From: Geobacillus stearothermophilus ATCC 12980
GTDB lineage: Bacteria; Bacillota; Bacilli; Bacillales; Anoxybacillaceae
Assembly: GCF_030369615.1 (NCBI RefSeq)
Contig: NZ_CP128494.1
Span: 1,131,001 to 1,195,000, forward strand
DNA length: 64,000 nt
Direction of reading: 5' to 3'
Shown here: one piece after another, positions 39,564 through 49,015 of the stretch
Layout: every line of letters starts with the position of its first letter
How positions within the stretch are numbered: position 1 is the stretch's first letter
Notes under the pieces: model-generated
The model's database searches: none
What the model saw: the letters and a program-made list of their open reading frames with translations, nothing else
What the model was told of the DNA's origin: nothing
Program-made: the position numbers and the translations under genes

Positions 39564-42518
39564 ATGAAGCTGAAGTTTATCGCGGACTTGGATTATCAAA
39601 AGCAGGCGATTGATTCCGTTGTGCAAATTTTTAAAGGGCAAGAAATGAGCCAGTCCAACTTCACCGTTTCGTATGGACCAAACGCGGGAATGATTCAAAC
39701 GGATTTAGGCGTAGGGAATCGGCTCGACCTTACGCCGGAAGAAATTTTAAAAAACGTGCAGGACATTCAAATGAAAAACGGCCTGCCGCGCAGTGAGCGG
39801 CTTGATGGCATGCATTTTACCGTTGAAATGGAGACAGGTACGGGGAAGACATATGTCTATTTACGAACGATTTACGAATTGCATAAACATTACGGATTTA
39901 CGAAATTTGTCATTGTCGTTCCGTCCGTGGCGATTCGCGAAGGGGTGTACAAGTCGCTGCAAATTACGAGAGACCATTTTAATGAACTGTATGACCATAC
40001 GCCAGTAGAATACTTTATTTACGATTCGCAAAAACTCGATCAAGTCCGTAACTTTGCGACAGCGACAACGATTCAAATCATGATCATTAATATCGACGCG
40101 TTCCGTAAAAGCTTTGAAGATCCTGATAAAGAAGATAAAGCGAACGTTATCCACCGTCCGAACGACCGTTTGAATGGCTATCGCCCGATCGAATTTATTC
40201 AACAGACGAATCCGATTGTTATTATTGACGAGCCGCAAAGCGTCGATACGACGCCGAAATCGAAGGAAGCGATCGCTTCGCTCCATCCGCTTTGCACGCT
40301 GCGTTACTCGGCGACGCATGTGGAAAAATATAATATGGTGTATCGCCTCGATGCAGTCGACGCGTATAATCAAAAACTAGTGAAAAAAATTGAAGTCATG
40401 TCCGTTCGTTCCGAGCCGTCTTTTAACGTACCGTATATAAAACTAATCGAGGTAAAGGAAGGAAAAGCGAAGATCGAACTGGACGTCGAGTCGCGCGGAA
40501 AGGTGAAACGGACGACGAAAACGGTGAAATACGGAGACGATTTGTACGATATTTCCGGGGAACGAGAATTGTATCGTGGCTATATCGTCGAGCAGATTGA
40601 TTGGACGGAAGGAAACGAAGCGATTGAAGTAAATGGCTATCGTCTGCGGGTCGGTGATGCGATCGGCGATATTGACGATGATGCGATAAAGCGGTATCAA
40701 ATCCGCAAAACGATCGAAGAGCATTTGAACAAAGAGCTGCAGCTTCGCCCGCGCGGAATTAAAGTGTTAAGCCTTTTCTTTATCGACAAAGTCGCCCATT
40801 ACCGTGATTATGATAAAGATGGCAATCCGATTAAAGGAAAATATGCGGTGATGTTTGAGGAAGAATATAAGGATTTGATCCAAAAACCGAAATACCGCCC
40901 GCTCTGGGATGACCCAGGCATTGATAAGGACGTGGAAAAAGCGCACAACGGGTATTTCGCACAAGATAAAAAGGGGCGTCTGAAAGATACAAAAGGAAAT
41001 ACAGAAGCGGACACCGATGTGTACAACCTTATTATGAAAGACAAAGAACGGCTGCTCAGCCTCAATGAGCCGCTTCGCTTCATTTTCTCCCATTCGGCGC
41101 TTCGTGAAGGATGGGATAACCCGAACGTCTTTCAAATTTGCACGTTGAAAGATTCCGCTGGCACGTATGTATCGAGACGCCAGGAAATCGGGCGCGGATT
41201 GCGGTTGGCTGTCGATCAAAACGGAGAGCGGGTGCATGACGATCATGTCAACATATTAACGGTGATGGCGAATGAGTCGTATGAAGAATTCGTCGCTACG
41301 TTGCAAAAAGAGATTGAAGAGGATACGGGCATTCGGTTCGGCAAAATTGAAAAACATATATTTGCTAAACTTGTCTATGTCGATGAGAAGACGGAAGAGC
41401 CGATGCAAATGGGCTATGACTTATCGGTAAAATTATATGAAGAATTAAAGCGAAACGGTTATATCGATAAGCATAGCATGGTCACCTCTGAATTAAAGAA
41501 AGCAATAGAAAACTATGACTTGCGCTTAAGTTCGGAGTTTCAGCCATGGCTTCCAGCGATCGTAAAAGAAATAAAACGCCACTTGCAAGCATTGCCGATC
41601 AAAGATGGGACGAAAAAGAAAAAAGTCAATGTCAATATGGCGGTTCTCAATCAAGAAGAGTTTCGGCAATTGTGGGACAAAATCAAATACAAAACCGTCT
41701 ATTCGGTCGATTTTGACAGCGAACAGCTCATTGACTTGTGCATCGCCGCCATTCAGGAAATGAAGCCCATTGAAAAAATCCGCATTGTCAGCCGGAAAGG
41801 ACGGGTGGAAATTGATCATGTGACAGGCGTACAGGCTCAGGTGGTCAGCGAAAAAGTGGAGGATTACGTGAGCTTGCACCATACGCTTCCGGATGTCATC
41901 ACCGAGCTGCAAAACCGCACGAATTTAACACGCAAGACGATTGTCCGCATCTTAACCGGCTGCAAACGGCTCGATGATTTCAAAAACAATCCGCAGAAGT
42001 TCATCGAAGAAGTGGCAAACATCATCCAGCGCCAAATGAGGCTGTTGCTGAAAGATGGCGTGAAATATTACAAAATTGGTGATGATGCGTATTACGCGGT
42101 TGAGCTGTTCCAAAACGAAGAGCTGCTCGCCTATTTGAACGACAACGCCATCCCGAGCGAAAAATCGCCGTTTGACCATATCCTTTACGATTCCGATGTG
42201 GAAGAGCGGTTCGCCAAACGTTTTGAACACGATGAGAACGTGAAAGTGTACGTCAAACTGCCGAGTTGGTTTAAAATTGACACACCGATCGGCTCCTACA
42301 ATCCCGACTGGGCGCTTGTCATCGAAAAGGATGGAGAGGAAAAACTGTACTTCGTCCTCGAGACGAAAGGACAGGAATGGGAGGACGAACTGCGTCCCGG
42401 TGAAGCAGCGAAAATTGCCTTCGCCCGCAAACACTTCCAAGCCATCGGAACAGACGTGGAATTCATCGGACCGGAGAATGATGTCGAGCGGTTTATGTTA
42501 CGAGCCTTAAGCCGTTGA
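39564..42518 (+). CDS. Type III restriction enzyme Res subunit
   Basis: A 984-residue protein of normal length. It has an SF2 helicase domain with Walker A METGTGKT (residues 89-96), DEPQ box (about 222), SATH motif and the C-terminal helicase motif VI (RRQEIGRGLRL), then a PD-(D/E)XK nuclease domain at about 912-936 (YNPDWALVIEKDG and VLETKG). Res cuts about 25-27 bp from the site after ATP-driven sliding, but needs Mod for recognition. The start lies 4 bases after mod. With mod truncated, it is probably silent unless another Mod serves it. Confidence 0.92.
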   Translation: MKLKFIADLDYQKQAIDSVVQIFKGQEMSQSNFTVSYGPNAGMIQTDLGVGNRLDLTPEEILKNVQDIQMKNGLPRSERLDGMHFTVEMETGTGKTYVYLRTIYELHKHYGFTKFVIVVPSVAIREGVYKSLQITRDHFNELYDHTPVEYFIYDSQKLDQVRNFATATTIQIMIINIDAFRKSFEDPDKEDKANVIHRPNDRLNGYRPIEFIQQTNPIVIIDEPQSVDTTPKSKEAIASLHPLCTLRYSATHVEKYNMVYRLDAVDAYNQKLVKKIEVMSVRSEPSFNVPYIKLIEVKEGKAKIELDVESRGKVKRTTKTVKYGDDLYDISGERELYRGYIVEQIDWTEGNEAIEVNGYRLRVGDAIGDIDDDAIKRYQIRKTIEEHLNKELQLRPRGIKVLSLFFIDKVAHYRDYDKDGNPIKGKYAVMFEEEYKDLIQKPKYRPLWDDPGIDKDVEKAHNGYFAQDKKGRLKDTKGNTEADTDVYNLIMKDKERLLSLNEPLRFIFSHSALREGWDNPNVFQICTLKDSAGTYVSRRQEIGRGLRLAVDQNGERVHDDHVNILTVMANESYEEFVATLQKEIEEDTGIRFGKIEKHIFAKLVYVDEKTEEPMQMGYDLSVKLYEELKRNGYIDKHSMVTSELKKAIENYDLRLSSEFQPWLPAIVKEIKRHLQALPIKDGTKKKKVNVNMAVLNQEEFRQLWDKIKYKTVYSVDFDSEQLIDLCIAAIQEMKPIEKIRIVSRKGRVEIDHVTGVQAQVVSEKVEDYVSLHHTLPDVITELQNRTNLTRKTIVRILTGCKRLDDFKNNPQKFIEEVANIIQRQMRLLLKDGVKYYKIGDDAYYAVELFQNEELLAYLNDNAIPSEKSPFDHILYDSDVEERFAKRFEHDENVKVYVKLPSWFKIDTPIGSYNPDWALVIEKDGEEKLYFVLETKGQEWEDELRPGEAAKIAFARKHFQAIGTDVEFIGPENDVERFMLRALSR

Positions 42519-42532
42519 AGGTGGGGACAAAA

Positions 42533-42558
42533 CAGAAGCCGCGGGCTTCTGCTTTGTC
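42533..42558 (+). terminator. Terminator after res
   Basis: Stem CAGAAGC / GCTTCTG around CCGCGG, followed by CTTTGTCTT. Confidence 0.75.
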
Positions 42559-42682
42559 TTAGCATCACATTATGAATTGACCCGGTTGAATGCAAAATCT
42601 TTGAGACATCCAAGAGCACATTCCCGAGCAGCAACAGGGCGCTAGTGTATTGCACACTTAGAGAAATAGGAGTTGATAAAAA

Positions 42683-42736
42683 ATGAGCTTCAAAGCGGAA
42701 GCGTTGCGAGTTTTCATCGCTTCGCCATCGGTGTAG
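42683..42736 (+). pseudogene. Vestigial start of a DUF4062 (TIR-like) gene
   Basis: A good ribosome site (AATAGGAG) and ATG begin MSFKAEALRVFIASPSV and then stop. LRVFIASPSDV is the usual opening of DUF4062 proteins, which often belong to defence or signalling systems. Directly after the stop comes a terminator, as if an internal deletion had removed the body of the gene and kept promoter, first 17 codons and terminator. Confidence 0.45.
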
Positions 42737-42740
42737 AAAA

Positions 42741-42770
42741 GAGAGCGGCATCGCACCGCTCTTTTTGTAT
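42741..42770 (+). terminator. Terminator behind the DUF4062 remnant
   Basis: Stem AGAGCGG / CCGCTCT followed by TTTTTGTATTTTT. Confidence 0.75.
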
Positions 42771-43127
42771 TTTTGATCGGTCGACAAAGTTCGATGGCAA
42801 TGTTTTACAAAAATTGATACAATCAAATTGAACGTGTTGCCTATAGTGGGGAGCTGATTCATTGTTTCAGCTCCTGTTTTTGGAAGAATGGTTGCTTCAC
42901 AGAATGAATCCTTGACACGCAAGGGGAGCAAAGAGGGTTGCACCTATGGACATCCGCATTCGTAAGATCTTGGTCTTCCACCATTGATTGACCGGCTGGG
43001 TGCGGTGGACTCTCAATGCCAGCCTCCTGCTGGTGCTGGCGTTCAGTGGCTCACAAAGTCCTTTGTTCTTCCTCTTGTTAAGGTGCGAAATGTGAGTTGG
43101 AAAGTCGGTGAGTATATGGCTGCCTAA
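42771..43127. other. Non-coding stretch between the remnant and the ABC gene
   Basis: No gene supported. A small palindrome (TGCCAGC / GCTGGCG region near 43018-43047) is visible, and a GGGAGCTGA / TCAGCTCC hairpin lies at about 42850-42873. The frames are short and lack start signals. Confidence 0.4.
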
Positions 43128-44882
43128 TTACCTTTTGCCTTGGGAAAACTGATGGGTGACCAGCTTTTGATATAAACGATGGGTAGCCAGCAATAATTCA
43201 TGGTTTCCCTGTCCAGTAATGCGCCCGTCTTCGACAACGAAGATCGTGTCTGCATCGGTGACGGTAGAAAGCCGATGGGCAATAATCAACGTCGTTCGAC
43301 CTTTCATCACGTTTTTCAGCGCTTCTTGCACTAGGCTTTCTGAGTCGCTGTCCAAGTTAGAAGTGGCTTCATCTAATAGCAGGAGTTTTGGGTTTTTTAA
43401 GATGGCTCGAGCAATCGCAATACGTTGTCTCTGCCCTCCTGAAAGCTTGATCCCTCGTTCGCCGACTTCTGTTTCATAGCCATTCGGCAATTTTTGAATA
43501 AATTCGTGAGCGTTGGCCAGCCGAGCGGCCTGTTCGATTTCTTCATGCTCAGGCATGCTTTCGAATCCATAACAAATATTTTCTCGAATAGTGCTTGACA
43601 AAATGGGAATATCTTGAGAAACGTAGCCAATCGCTTGTCGCCATTTTTGTAAATCGATTTCATGGATAGGTATGTTTCCTAACAAGATTTGTCCCTCGTC
43701 TGGCAGATAAAAGCGTTCAATCAGTGAAAAAATGGTGGTTTTTCCGCCGCCGCTGGGGCCAACAAAAGCGTAAATTTTGCCTGGCTCAATGGTAAAATGA
43801 ATGCCTTTTAGCACCGGTTTATCTTGATGATAAGAAAAGGAAACATGTTTGAACTGCAATGTTTGATTGAAGTCGGGTTCTTTTTGTGAGCCCAGCAGTT
43901 CCCGTTGCTCTTGAAAGATTTCATTAATCCGCTCTGTAGCCCCCAATGCTTTTTGAAAGGTGGTGAAAAAGGAAGCTGTAGCAGTGAAAGGCATGACAAT
44001 TTGAAAAATATAAATGATGATGGCCGCAAGCTCTCCCGCCGTCAAATGCCCAGATGCAACCTGGGCGCCGCCATAACCGACAATGATCACGACAACGAGC
44101 ATCATGACGGTGGCAATCATCGGTGAGATGACGGCATAGACTTTCGCTTCTTTCAAACCGAAGGTCATTAAATTTTTGATCTCTTGATCTCCTTTTTCTG
44201 CTTCCATGTGTTGACCGTTATAAGATTTCACGAGACGGATATCTTGCAAGATCCGGCCAAGATGTCCCGAAAACTTGGCCAGTTCATCTTGCGTGCGCAA
44301 AGAAATTTGATGCATCTTTCTTCCCAACGGCATGATGATGAGCATAGCAGCGGGAACGGCCAAAAAGATAAAGAGAGTAATTCGCCAATCAATCATAATC
44401 AGTAAAATGATGGAACCAATCACAGAGACGATGCCACTAAAAAATGTGACGAGATGGTTGGAAATAAGCAATTTGATGACTGCTGTATCTTGAGTAATGC
44501 GGCTCATCGTTTCCCCCGATTCATAGCGGTCAAAAAAGGAAACAGGCAAATGAAGGATGTGGTTCCATAATCGACTTCGAATCTGGGCTACTAGAGCTTC
44601 TCCGGCATACGACATGAGATAAAACGAGATGCCGCCTGCCGCCGTTTGAACGAGAAAAGCAGATAAGAGCCAAAAAATTTGTTGCCACTTCATTCCGCCA
44701 TGGGCTAAGAGATCAATAAAGTCTTTCGCAAACAGGGGGATGATCAACCCAGCCCCGCTTTCAATCAATCCAAGAATGAGGGCGAAAGCAATGAGCGATT
44801 TGTTCAATTTTCCTTGTTTGAGCAAATACCAAAATGGTTTTGGACTGCCTTGTTTCGTTTCGATCCTATTTTTCATATCCAC
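43128..44882 (-). CDS. Multidrug ABC exporter, BmrA/LmrA-type half-transporter
   Basis: A 584-residue half-transporter with six membrane helices (about residues 25-320) and an ATPase domain with consensus motifs throughout: Walker A GPSGGGKTT, signature LSGGQRQR, Walker B LLLLDEATSNLD. All motifs are canonical, so it can act as a homodimer, unlike the yheI/yheH pair. The GTG start at 44882 follows AGGAGAGAACA. It overlaps the end of the merR-type regulator by 17 bases, so it is probably induced by the compound sensed by that regulator. Confidence 0.88.
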   Translation of the reverse strand: MDMKNRIETKQGSPKPFWYLLKQGKLNKSLIAFALILGLIESGAGLIIPLFAKDFIDLLAHGGMKWQQIFWLLSAFLVQTAAGGISFYLMSYAGEALVAQIRSRLWNHILHLPVSFFDRYESGETMSRITQDTAVIKLLISNHLVTFFSGIVSVIGSIILLIMIDWRITLFIFLAVPAAMLIIMPLGRKMHQISLRTQDELAKFSGHLGRILQDIRLVKSYNGQHMEAEKGDQEIKNLMTFGLKEAKVYAVISPMIATVMMLVVVIIVGYGGAQVASGHLTAGELAAIIIYIFQIVMPFTATASFFTTFQKALGATERINEIFQEQRELLGSQKEPDFNQTLQFKHVSFSYHQDKPVLKGIHFTIEPGKIYAFVGPSGGGKTTIFSLIERFYLPDEGQILLGNIPIHEIDLQKWRQAIGYVSQDIPILSSTIRENICYGFESMPEHEEIEQAARLANAHEFIQKLPNGYETEVGERGIKLSGGQRQRIAIARAILKNPKLLLLDEATSNLDSDSESLVQEALKNVMKGRTTLIIAHRLSTVTDADTIFVVEDGRITGQGNHELLLATHRLYQKLVTHQFSQGKR

Positions 44883-45696
44883 TGTTCTCTCCTTCCTTTG
44901 ATTCCTTCATATCTATACCCATGTGCTCAAGACGTTGCATGTAGTCATCCATCGCTTGTTCAAGCCACTGCGTCTCTTCTTTGGAAAAGGGGAGGGGACT
45001 AAGAACATCCCATTCTTCTTTCCACTCAAAAGAATCCCATTGGTTCTGGTTAAGTAGCTCGGTAATCTTTTCAACGGTCTCCAAGCTCAAAAGACCAAAA
45101 GTAGAGCGCAGGAACGTTTCAATCATGTGCTGTACGTCAGGGTGGTCGGCGGGGAGTCCGTACAGTTCGTGAACTTGTTTGACGAATTGGGCATAGGATT
45201 TGATCATTTCGTTCTCTTTTTGCTTGAGTTCTTCATTATGGAAGATGGCATCAACCGTTTCTTGGTCTAGGTAATGTGTCATCAATCGTTTTTGATCATC
45301 TTCTGTTTGAATGCTGCGGATTAAGCTCATCAAGAGAAGGCTGTCAATTTCTCCTTCTTCCTCTAAAAGGGTGATGGCATATTCAATGGCTTGAATGGAT
45401 CTTTCTAACTGTCTTCGTTTCTGTTCTAGCATGTTTTTTTCTAGCATCAACGTTTCTTTTAAGGTAAGGTCGTATGTTGGTTGGTGAATATATTGTCGAA
45501 TCTCTTCCAAGCTAAGCCCAATAAACTTCAAACTCATAATTTTGTGCAATTGAAGAATGTCCTCTTCCGTATAGATTCGATGTCCTGATGACGGATCTTT
45601 CGTTGGCTGCAGCAGTCCAATTTCATCATAATACCGCAATGTCCGGATGGATACACCTGTCTTTTTGGCGATTTCGCCGATCGAATACGTCTCCAT
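44866..45696 (-). CDS. MerR-family transcriptional activator
   Basis: A 276-residue protein. The N-terminal winged HTH (YSIGEIAKKTGVSIRTLRYY, residues 4-23) is followed by the MerR wing and dimer helix, then a TipAS-like C-terminal domain of about 150 residues rich in E, Q and L. ATG 45696 has GAAGGAGGACAACTGTC upstream; the long open frame before it is not coding. MTA/TipAL-type regulators activate their own gene and linked multidrug pumps when they bind drugs, which fits the overlapping ABC gene. Confidence 0.88.
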   Translation of the reverse strand: METYSIGEIAKKTGVSIRTLRYYDEIGLLQPTKDPSSGHRIYTEEDILQLHKIMSLKFIGLSLEEIRQYIHQPTYDLTLKETLMLEKNMLEQKRRQLERSIQAIEYAITLLEEEGEIDSLLLMSLIRSIQTEDDQKRLMTHYLDQETVDAIFHNEELKQKENEMIKSYAQFVKQVHELYGLPADHPDVQHMIETFLRSTFGLLSLETVEKITELLNQNQWDSFEWKEEWDVLSPLPFSKEETQWLEQAMDDYMQRLEHMGIDMKESKEGENSGYEK

Positions 45697-45736
45697 GACA
45701 GTTGTCCTCCTTCTTTCTTTTGCTAGTCTCTCCCTT

Positions 45737-45767
45737 ATCATACACCCTAACGCAACTGGAGGTTCAA
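45737..45767 (-). promoter_or_regulatory. MerR-type promoter with 19-bp spacer
   Basis: On the minus strand TTGAAC (45767-45762) and TATGAT (45742-45737) are 19 bases apart, too far for normal sigma-A activity and typical of MerR-activated promoters. The spacer holds an imperfect dyad (CCTC-N9-AGGG) where the activator would bind and twist the DNA. Confidence 0.7.
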
Positions 45768-45963
45768 GAGGGAATTGCTTAAAGGAAGGCGGATCGCTCT
45801 GCCTTTGTGAATGGATTGATACACTGGAGATCATGTTGCACGATATAAAATACCTGAATCCGTGATAAAAACGCGTAACTTGATCAATGTCGGAATTTGA
45901 CGAAAAAACGATGTAGGAAAATTCCTCCTTTTGTCGAAGTAAGTAGAGAGAAGGAGGAATGTT

Positions 45964-46004
45964 ATGTGCAAGGTACATATTTTTTGGGATAATAGTAATA
46001 TTCA
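45964..46004 (+). pseudogene. 5' end of a gene interrupted by IS982
   Basis: AGAAGGAGGAATGTT precedes ATG and the frame MCKVHIFWDNSNI, cut by the IS982 left end. The VHIFWDNSN start is reminiscent of NYN/PIN-like nuclease domains. The other part of the gene may be at 47007-47317. Confidence 0.45.
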
Positions 46005-47006
46005 CCCGTGGTGCTAGATAAACTTGATCAAGCATAAAAATAGCCCTTGCTGGCGGATCTCCAGTAGAATGAAAGTGTCACCCAACATTCGAAAGGAGAG
46101 ATCCCCCATGCAAGAGCACTTTCATTTTACTACAGATCCAGCCAAACTTCAAAAACAATATGCCGCTATTTTCTGTTTTGTTTCTGCCCAACTGTCGTTG
46201 ATTCAAATGTATCTTCATCGCCGCAACCGTCACTTGGTCAAGCAAGAAGACGAAGTGGTCATGGCGGTTCACCTTTTGGGGAAGCTGCTGGGCTTTTCTT
46301 CCGAACGAGCCTGGCATCGTTTTGTCACGGGAAATTTGTTCACAAACGGCTCGTTTCTTGAACGCTCCCGATACAACCGCCGCTGCCGGGCGCTTGGTTT
46401 CGCCATCAAATGGATCCGTCATGAGCTGGCGAAACGTGGCCAACACCATGCTTATGCGGTCGTCGACAGCTTGCCTCTTCCGTTGTGCCATCCCGCAAGA
46501 ATGCAGCGCGTCAAGCGATTTCGAGGGATCGCGGATATGGGGTATTGTGCTTCCAAAAAGCAATGGTACTACGGTTTCAAGCTGCATCTTCAAGTGACCA
46601 ATCAAGGGCTGGCCATGGGCTATGTCGTGACGGAAGCGTCCTGCCACGACGTCAAAGCCGCTGAAACGGTGATGACTCAAATCCCTCATCCCTACAACTT
46701 TGGGGACAAAGGGTACATCAGCCGCGCTCTTCGAGAAAAGCTGTACGAAGAACACCAAGCTGCGTTCTGGACACCGTCTCGACACAATCAAAAGCACGGC
46801 CCATCCAAAGCATGGGAAGAATGGATCCGAAAAAAACGCAAAGTCATCGAGACGGTGTTTTCGATTCTCGTAGACCAATACCGGATCACCGACATTCGAG
46901 CGAATTCCATGGCCGGGTTTGAAGTGGCACTCGATGGCATCTTGTTGGCGTATTCCTTGGTCACACTAGGGCTGGTTGAGCGCTGACACTCAACTAGCAC
47001 CACGGG
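46005..47006 (+). mobile_element. IS982-family insertion sequence
   Basis: About 1.0 kb between 13-bp perfect inverted repeats (CCCGTGGTGCTAG at 46005-46017 and its complement at 46994-47006), with one transposase gene inside. No clear target duplication is seen at the ends. Confidence 0.85.
46108..46986 (+). CDS. IS982-family transposase
   Basis: A 292-residue DDE transposase. It has the family N-terminal part (HRRNRHLVKQEDEVV), an RNase H-like core with the acidic residues in AYAVVDSLPLPLC, FGDKGYI and the glutamate in KRKVIETVFSIL, and the RGIADMGYCASKKQWYYGFK block. ATG 46108 follows GAAAGGAGAGATCCCCC; the upstream open frame lies partly in the IS end. It appears intact. Confidence 0.9.
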   Translation: MQEHFHFTTDPAKLQKQYAAIFCFVSAQLSLIQMYLHRRNRHLVKQEDEVVMAVHLLGKLLGFSSERAWHRFVTGNLFTNGSFLERSRYNRRCRALGFAIKWIRHELAKRGQHHAYAVVDSLPLPLCHPARMQRVKRFRGIADMGYCASKKQWYYGFKLHLQVTNQGLAMGYVVTEASCHDVKAAETVMTQIPHPYNFGDKGYISRALREKLYEEHQAAFWTPSRHNQKHGPSKAWEEWIRKKRKVIETVFSILVDQYRITDIRANSMAGFEVALDGILLAYSLVTLGLVER

Positions 47007-47317
47007 TATTACAAGATTTTATCGATACCGACCCATCGTTACTCAAAGAAGGGATGGAGGTCGTCGATCCATTTAATAGGCGGGCATACTATTACACATT
47101 TGTAGAAATTGCCGACTATACAGCCGGGCAAAAAAGTCCGTTTCTCCAACAAAGTGTTATTGATTATTATTTGGAAAAAAATGAGCGATGGAAGCTAAAA
47201 AGCGTTCATGAAAAAACACCGGTCGTACATGTAAAAAGCAGAGACGGTCATCTTCTTCCTTATTTGCCCCATTTATTAAAGTTAACTTGTTTTCCCCGAA
47301 ATGTACGAGTATATTGA
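47007..47317 (+). pseudogene. 3' part of the IS982-interrupted gene
   Basis: After the IS the frame continues LQDFIDTDPSLLKEGMEVVD, FVEIADYTAGQK and LLPYLPHLLKLTC before ending at 47317. I do not recognise a family. It ends where a fragment of an Rpn-type gene begins in another frame, so the 3' end may also be a deletion junction. Confidence 0.4.
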
Positions 47318-48071
47318 TTTTCAGCATTTGTCCTTTTTATCCGAAGAACTGTTCACCGATGTAACGGCAGGGGAGAAGTATCGCGTCGATTTGTTAGTCG
47401 AAACGAAATTAAAAGGGGAAGATGGGCTGATCATCGTCCATATCGAAAACCAAAGCTATGTGCAGCCGTCGTTTCCTGAACGGATGTTCATTTACTTCAG
47501 CCGCTTGTTTGAAAAATACCGCACGAACATCGTTCCGATTGCCGTTTTCAGCTACGATGCCATCCGCGACGAACCCTCTTCGTTTACGCTTCAACTTCCT
47601 TTTGGCAACATCCTTCACTTCCGCTTTTTCACCGTCGAACTGCGCAAACAAAATTGGCGCAACTATATTCGCATTGACAACCCGATCGCCGCTGCGCTGT
47701 TAAGCAAAATGGGTTATACTGAAAGTGAACGAATCGAATTGAAAAAACAGTTTTTACGCATGTTAGTTCGTTTAGAGCTGGATGAAGCAAAGCAGCGATT
47801 GTTAATCGGCTTTTTTGAAACATATGTGAAATTGTCGGATGAAGAAGAACAACGATTGCGAAACGAGGTGAACCAAATGGAAACGAAAGAAAAAGAGCAA
47901 GTGTTGGAATTGTTGATTTCGTATGAACAAAAGGGAAAACGTGAAGGAGCTAAGCAAAAAGAGCGAGAAATGATGCGAAAAATGATTGCAAAAGGAATGA
48001 GCATTGCCGATATTGCACATATATTTGACCTAACGGAAGAAGAAGTTCATAAAAGGGTAAAAGATGAGTAG
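47292..48071 (+). pseudogene. Rpn-family nuclease/transposase-like protein, N-terminally truncated
   Basis: The frame from FPEMYEYIDFQHLSFL onward encodes about 257 residues of an Rpn (PD-(D/E)XK, YhgA-like) protein. Visible are YRVDLLVETKLKGED and IIVHIENQSY (nuclease core, D...E-x-Q), PIAVFSYDA, and the tail rich in E and K with MSIADIAHIFDLTEEEV. The usual 30 or so first residues (ending LLFFPE) are missing; an in-frame stop lies just upstream. It might still be translated from ATG 47301, but it lacks part of the fold. Rpn proteins promote recombination or restrict phage. Confidence 0.6.
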
Positions 48072-48155
48072 GAAGGGGCAGTGCTTGGCATCTGCTAGCT
48101 CCTGAAATAGCGTTTTTACATTTAGCGATAAACTCACAATAAGGATGTGATTCCA

Positions 48156-48665
48156 ATGATGACAAATAAAGATTATCAAGAAATCGTAGAAAAAAAGTAC
48201 GGTAAGCCGTTGAAAGAGATTATGTATGAACTTTGCGTGATTAGAGATGTTGTTCCTTGGGAAGGGGCAAGCGAGTTAGGCGTGCCTAAAAGTACATTTT
48301 TATCATGGAGAAATAAATTTCGTTTTGGTCCGATTCAAAGAAGAGCTGATTTTGCAAGACAAATGCGTGATAACACGATTAACAAATATAAACAGGAATT
48401 AGAGGATATTGATTTCGAACGTGATTTTATTTATAAGGATGAAAAGACGATTAGAGGATTTAAAGAAATAATGGAGCGCCTTTTGGAACTGGAGAGATAC
48501 AAGAGAACATTATTAGATGACGAGGATACTTCTTCCGATATATTAATAACAATGAAAATAGCAACCATTGAGCAGACATTAAATTATTTGATGGAATACG
48601 AACAAGGGAAGTTGCATGAAGAATTTAACCGGGAGCGAGAACGTATACATTATGGGAGGAAATAA
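48156..48665 (+). CDS. Hypothetical protein with HTH-like segment
   Basis: About 169 residues. The middle part (GASELGVPKSTFLSWRNKFR) looks like a helix-turn-helix of the transposase/regulator type, followed by a long helical, charged region (residues 75-165). ATG 48156 is preceded by AAGGATGTG; GTG 48147 is also possible. No family is recognised. It lies alone between accessory genes. Confidence 0.55.
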   Translation: MMTNKDYQEIVEKKYGKPLKEIMYELCVIRDVVPWEGASELGVPKSTFLSWRNKFRFGPIQRRADFARQMRDNTINKYKQELEDIDFERDFIYKDEKTIRGFKEIMERLLELERYKRTLLDDEDTSSDILITMKIATIEQTLNYLMEYEQGKLHEEFNRERERIHYGRK

Positions 48666-48829
48666 AGAGATTTCAAACGATATTTTGCATGTGGAGTGAA
48701 ATGTATAACGATTGACCACGACCGCTTGTTTAAATAAAAAGATGGCACAGCGTTTTTTAATGGTTTTATTCTTCGCTTTTTCCCGAATATGTATTGGCCT
48801 GGTACCTGTTGTTACCCGCTAAAGGAGAA

Positions 48830-48860
48830 AGCTACCCTAAGATGATGGGGTAGTTTTTTG
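48830..48860 (+). terminator. Terminator-like hairpin
   Basis: Stem CTACCC / GGGTAG with a 10-base loop followed by TTTTTTG, 165 bases after the HTH-like gene. The remaining bases between 48666 and 49015 hold no supported gene. Confidence 0.6.
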
Positions 48861-49015
48861 TTGTGATCGCCCGATTTTTCAGTCGGCATATTAGTTGATT
48901 ACGTATAGGAAATTTGTAAATAATTTGACAATATTCGACAGCATTTTTCTGCAAATATTAGTACAATCGAGTTAAATGAGCTTTTTTGGATTTAGGAATA
49001 AGGGAGGGGAATACA

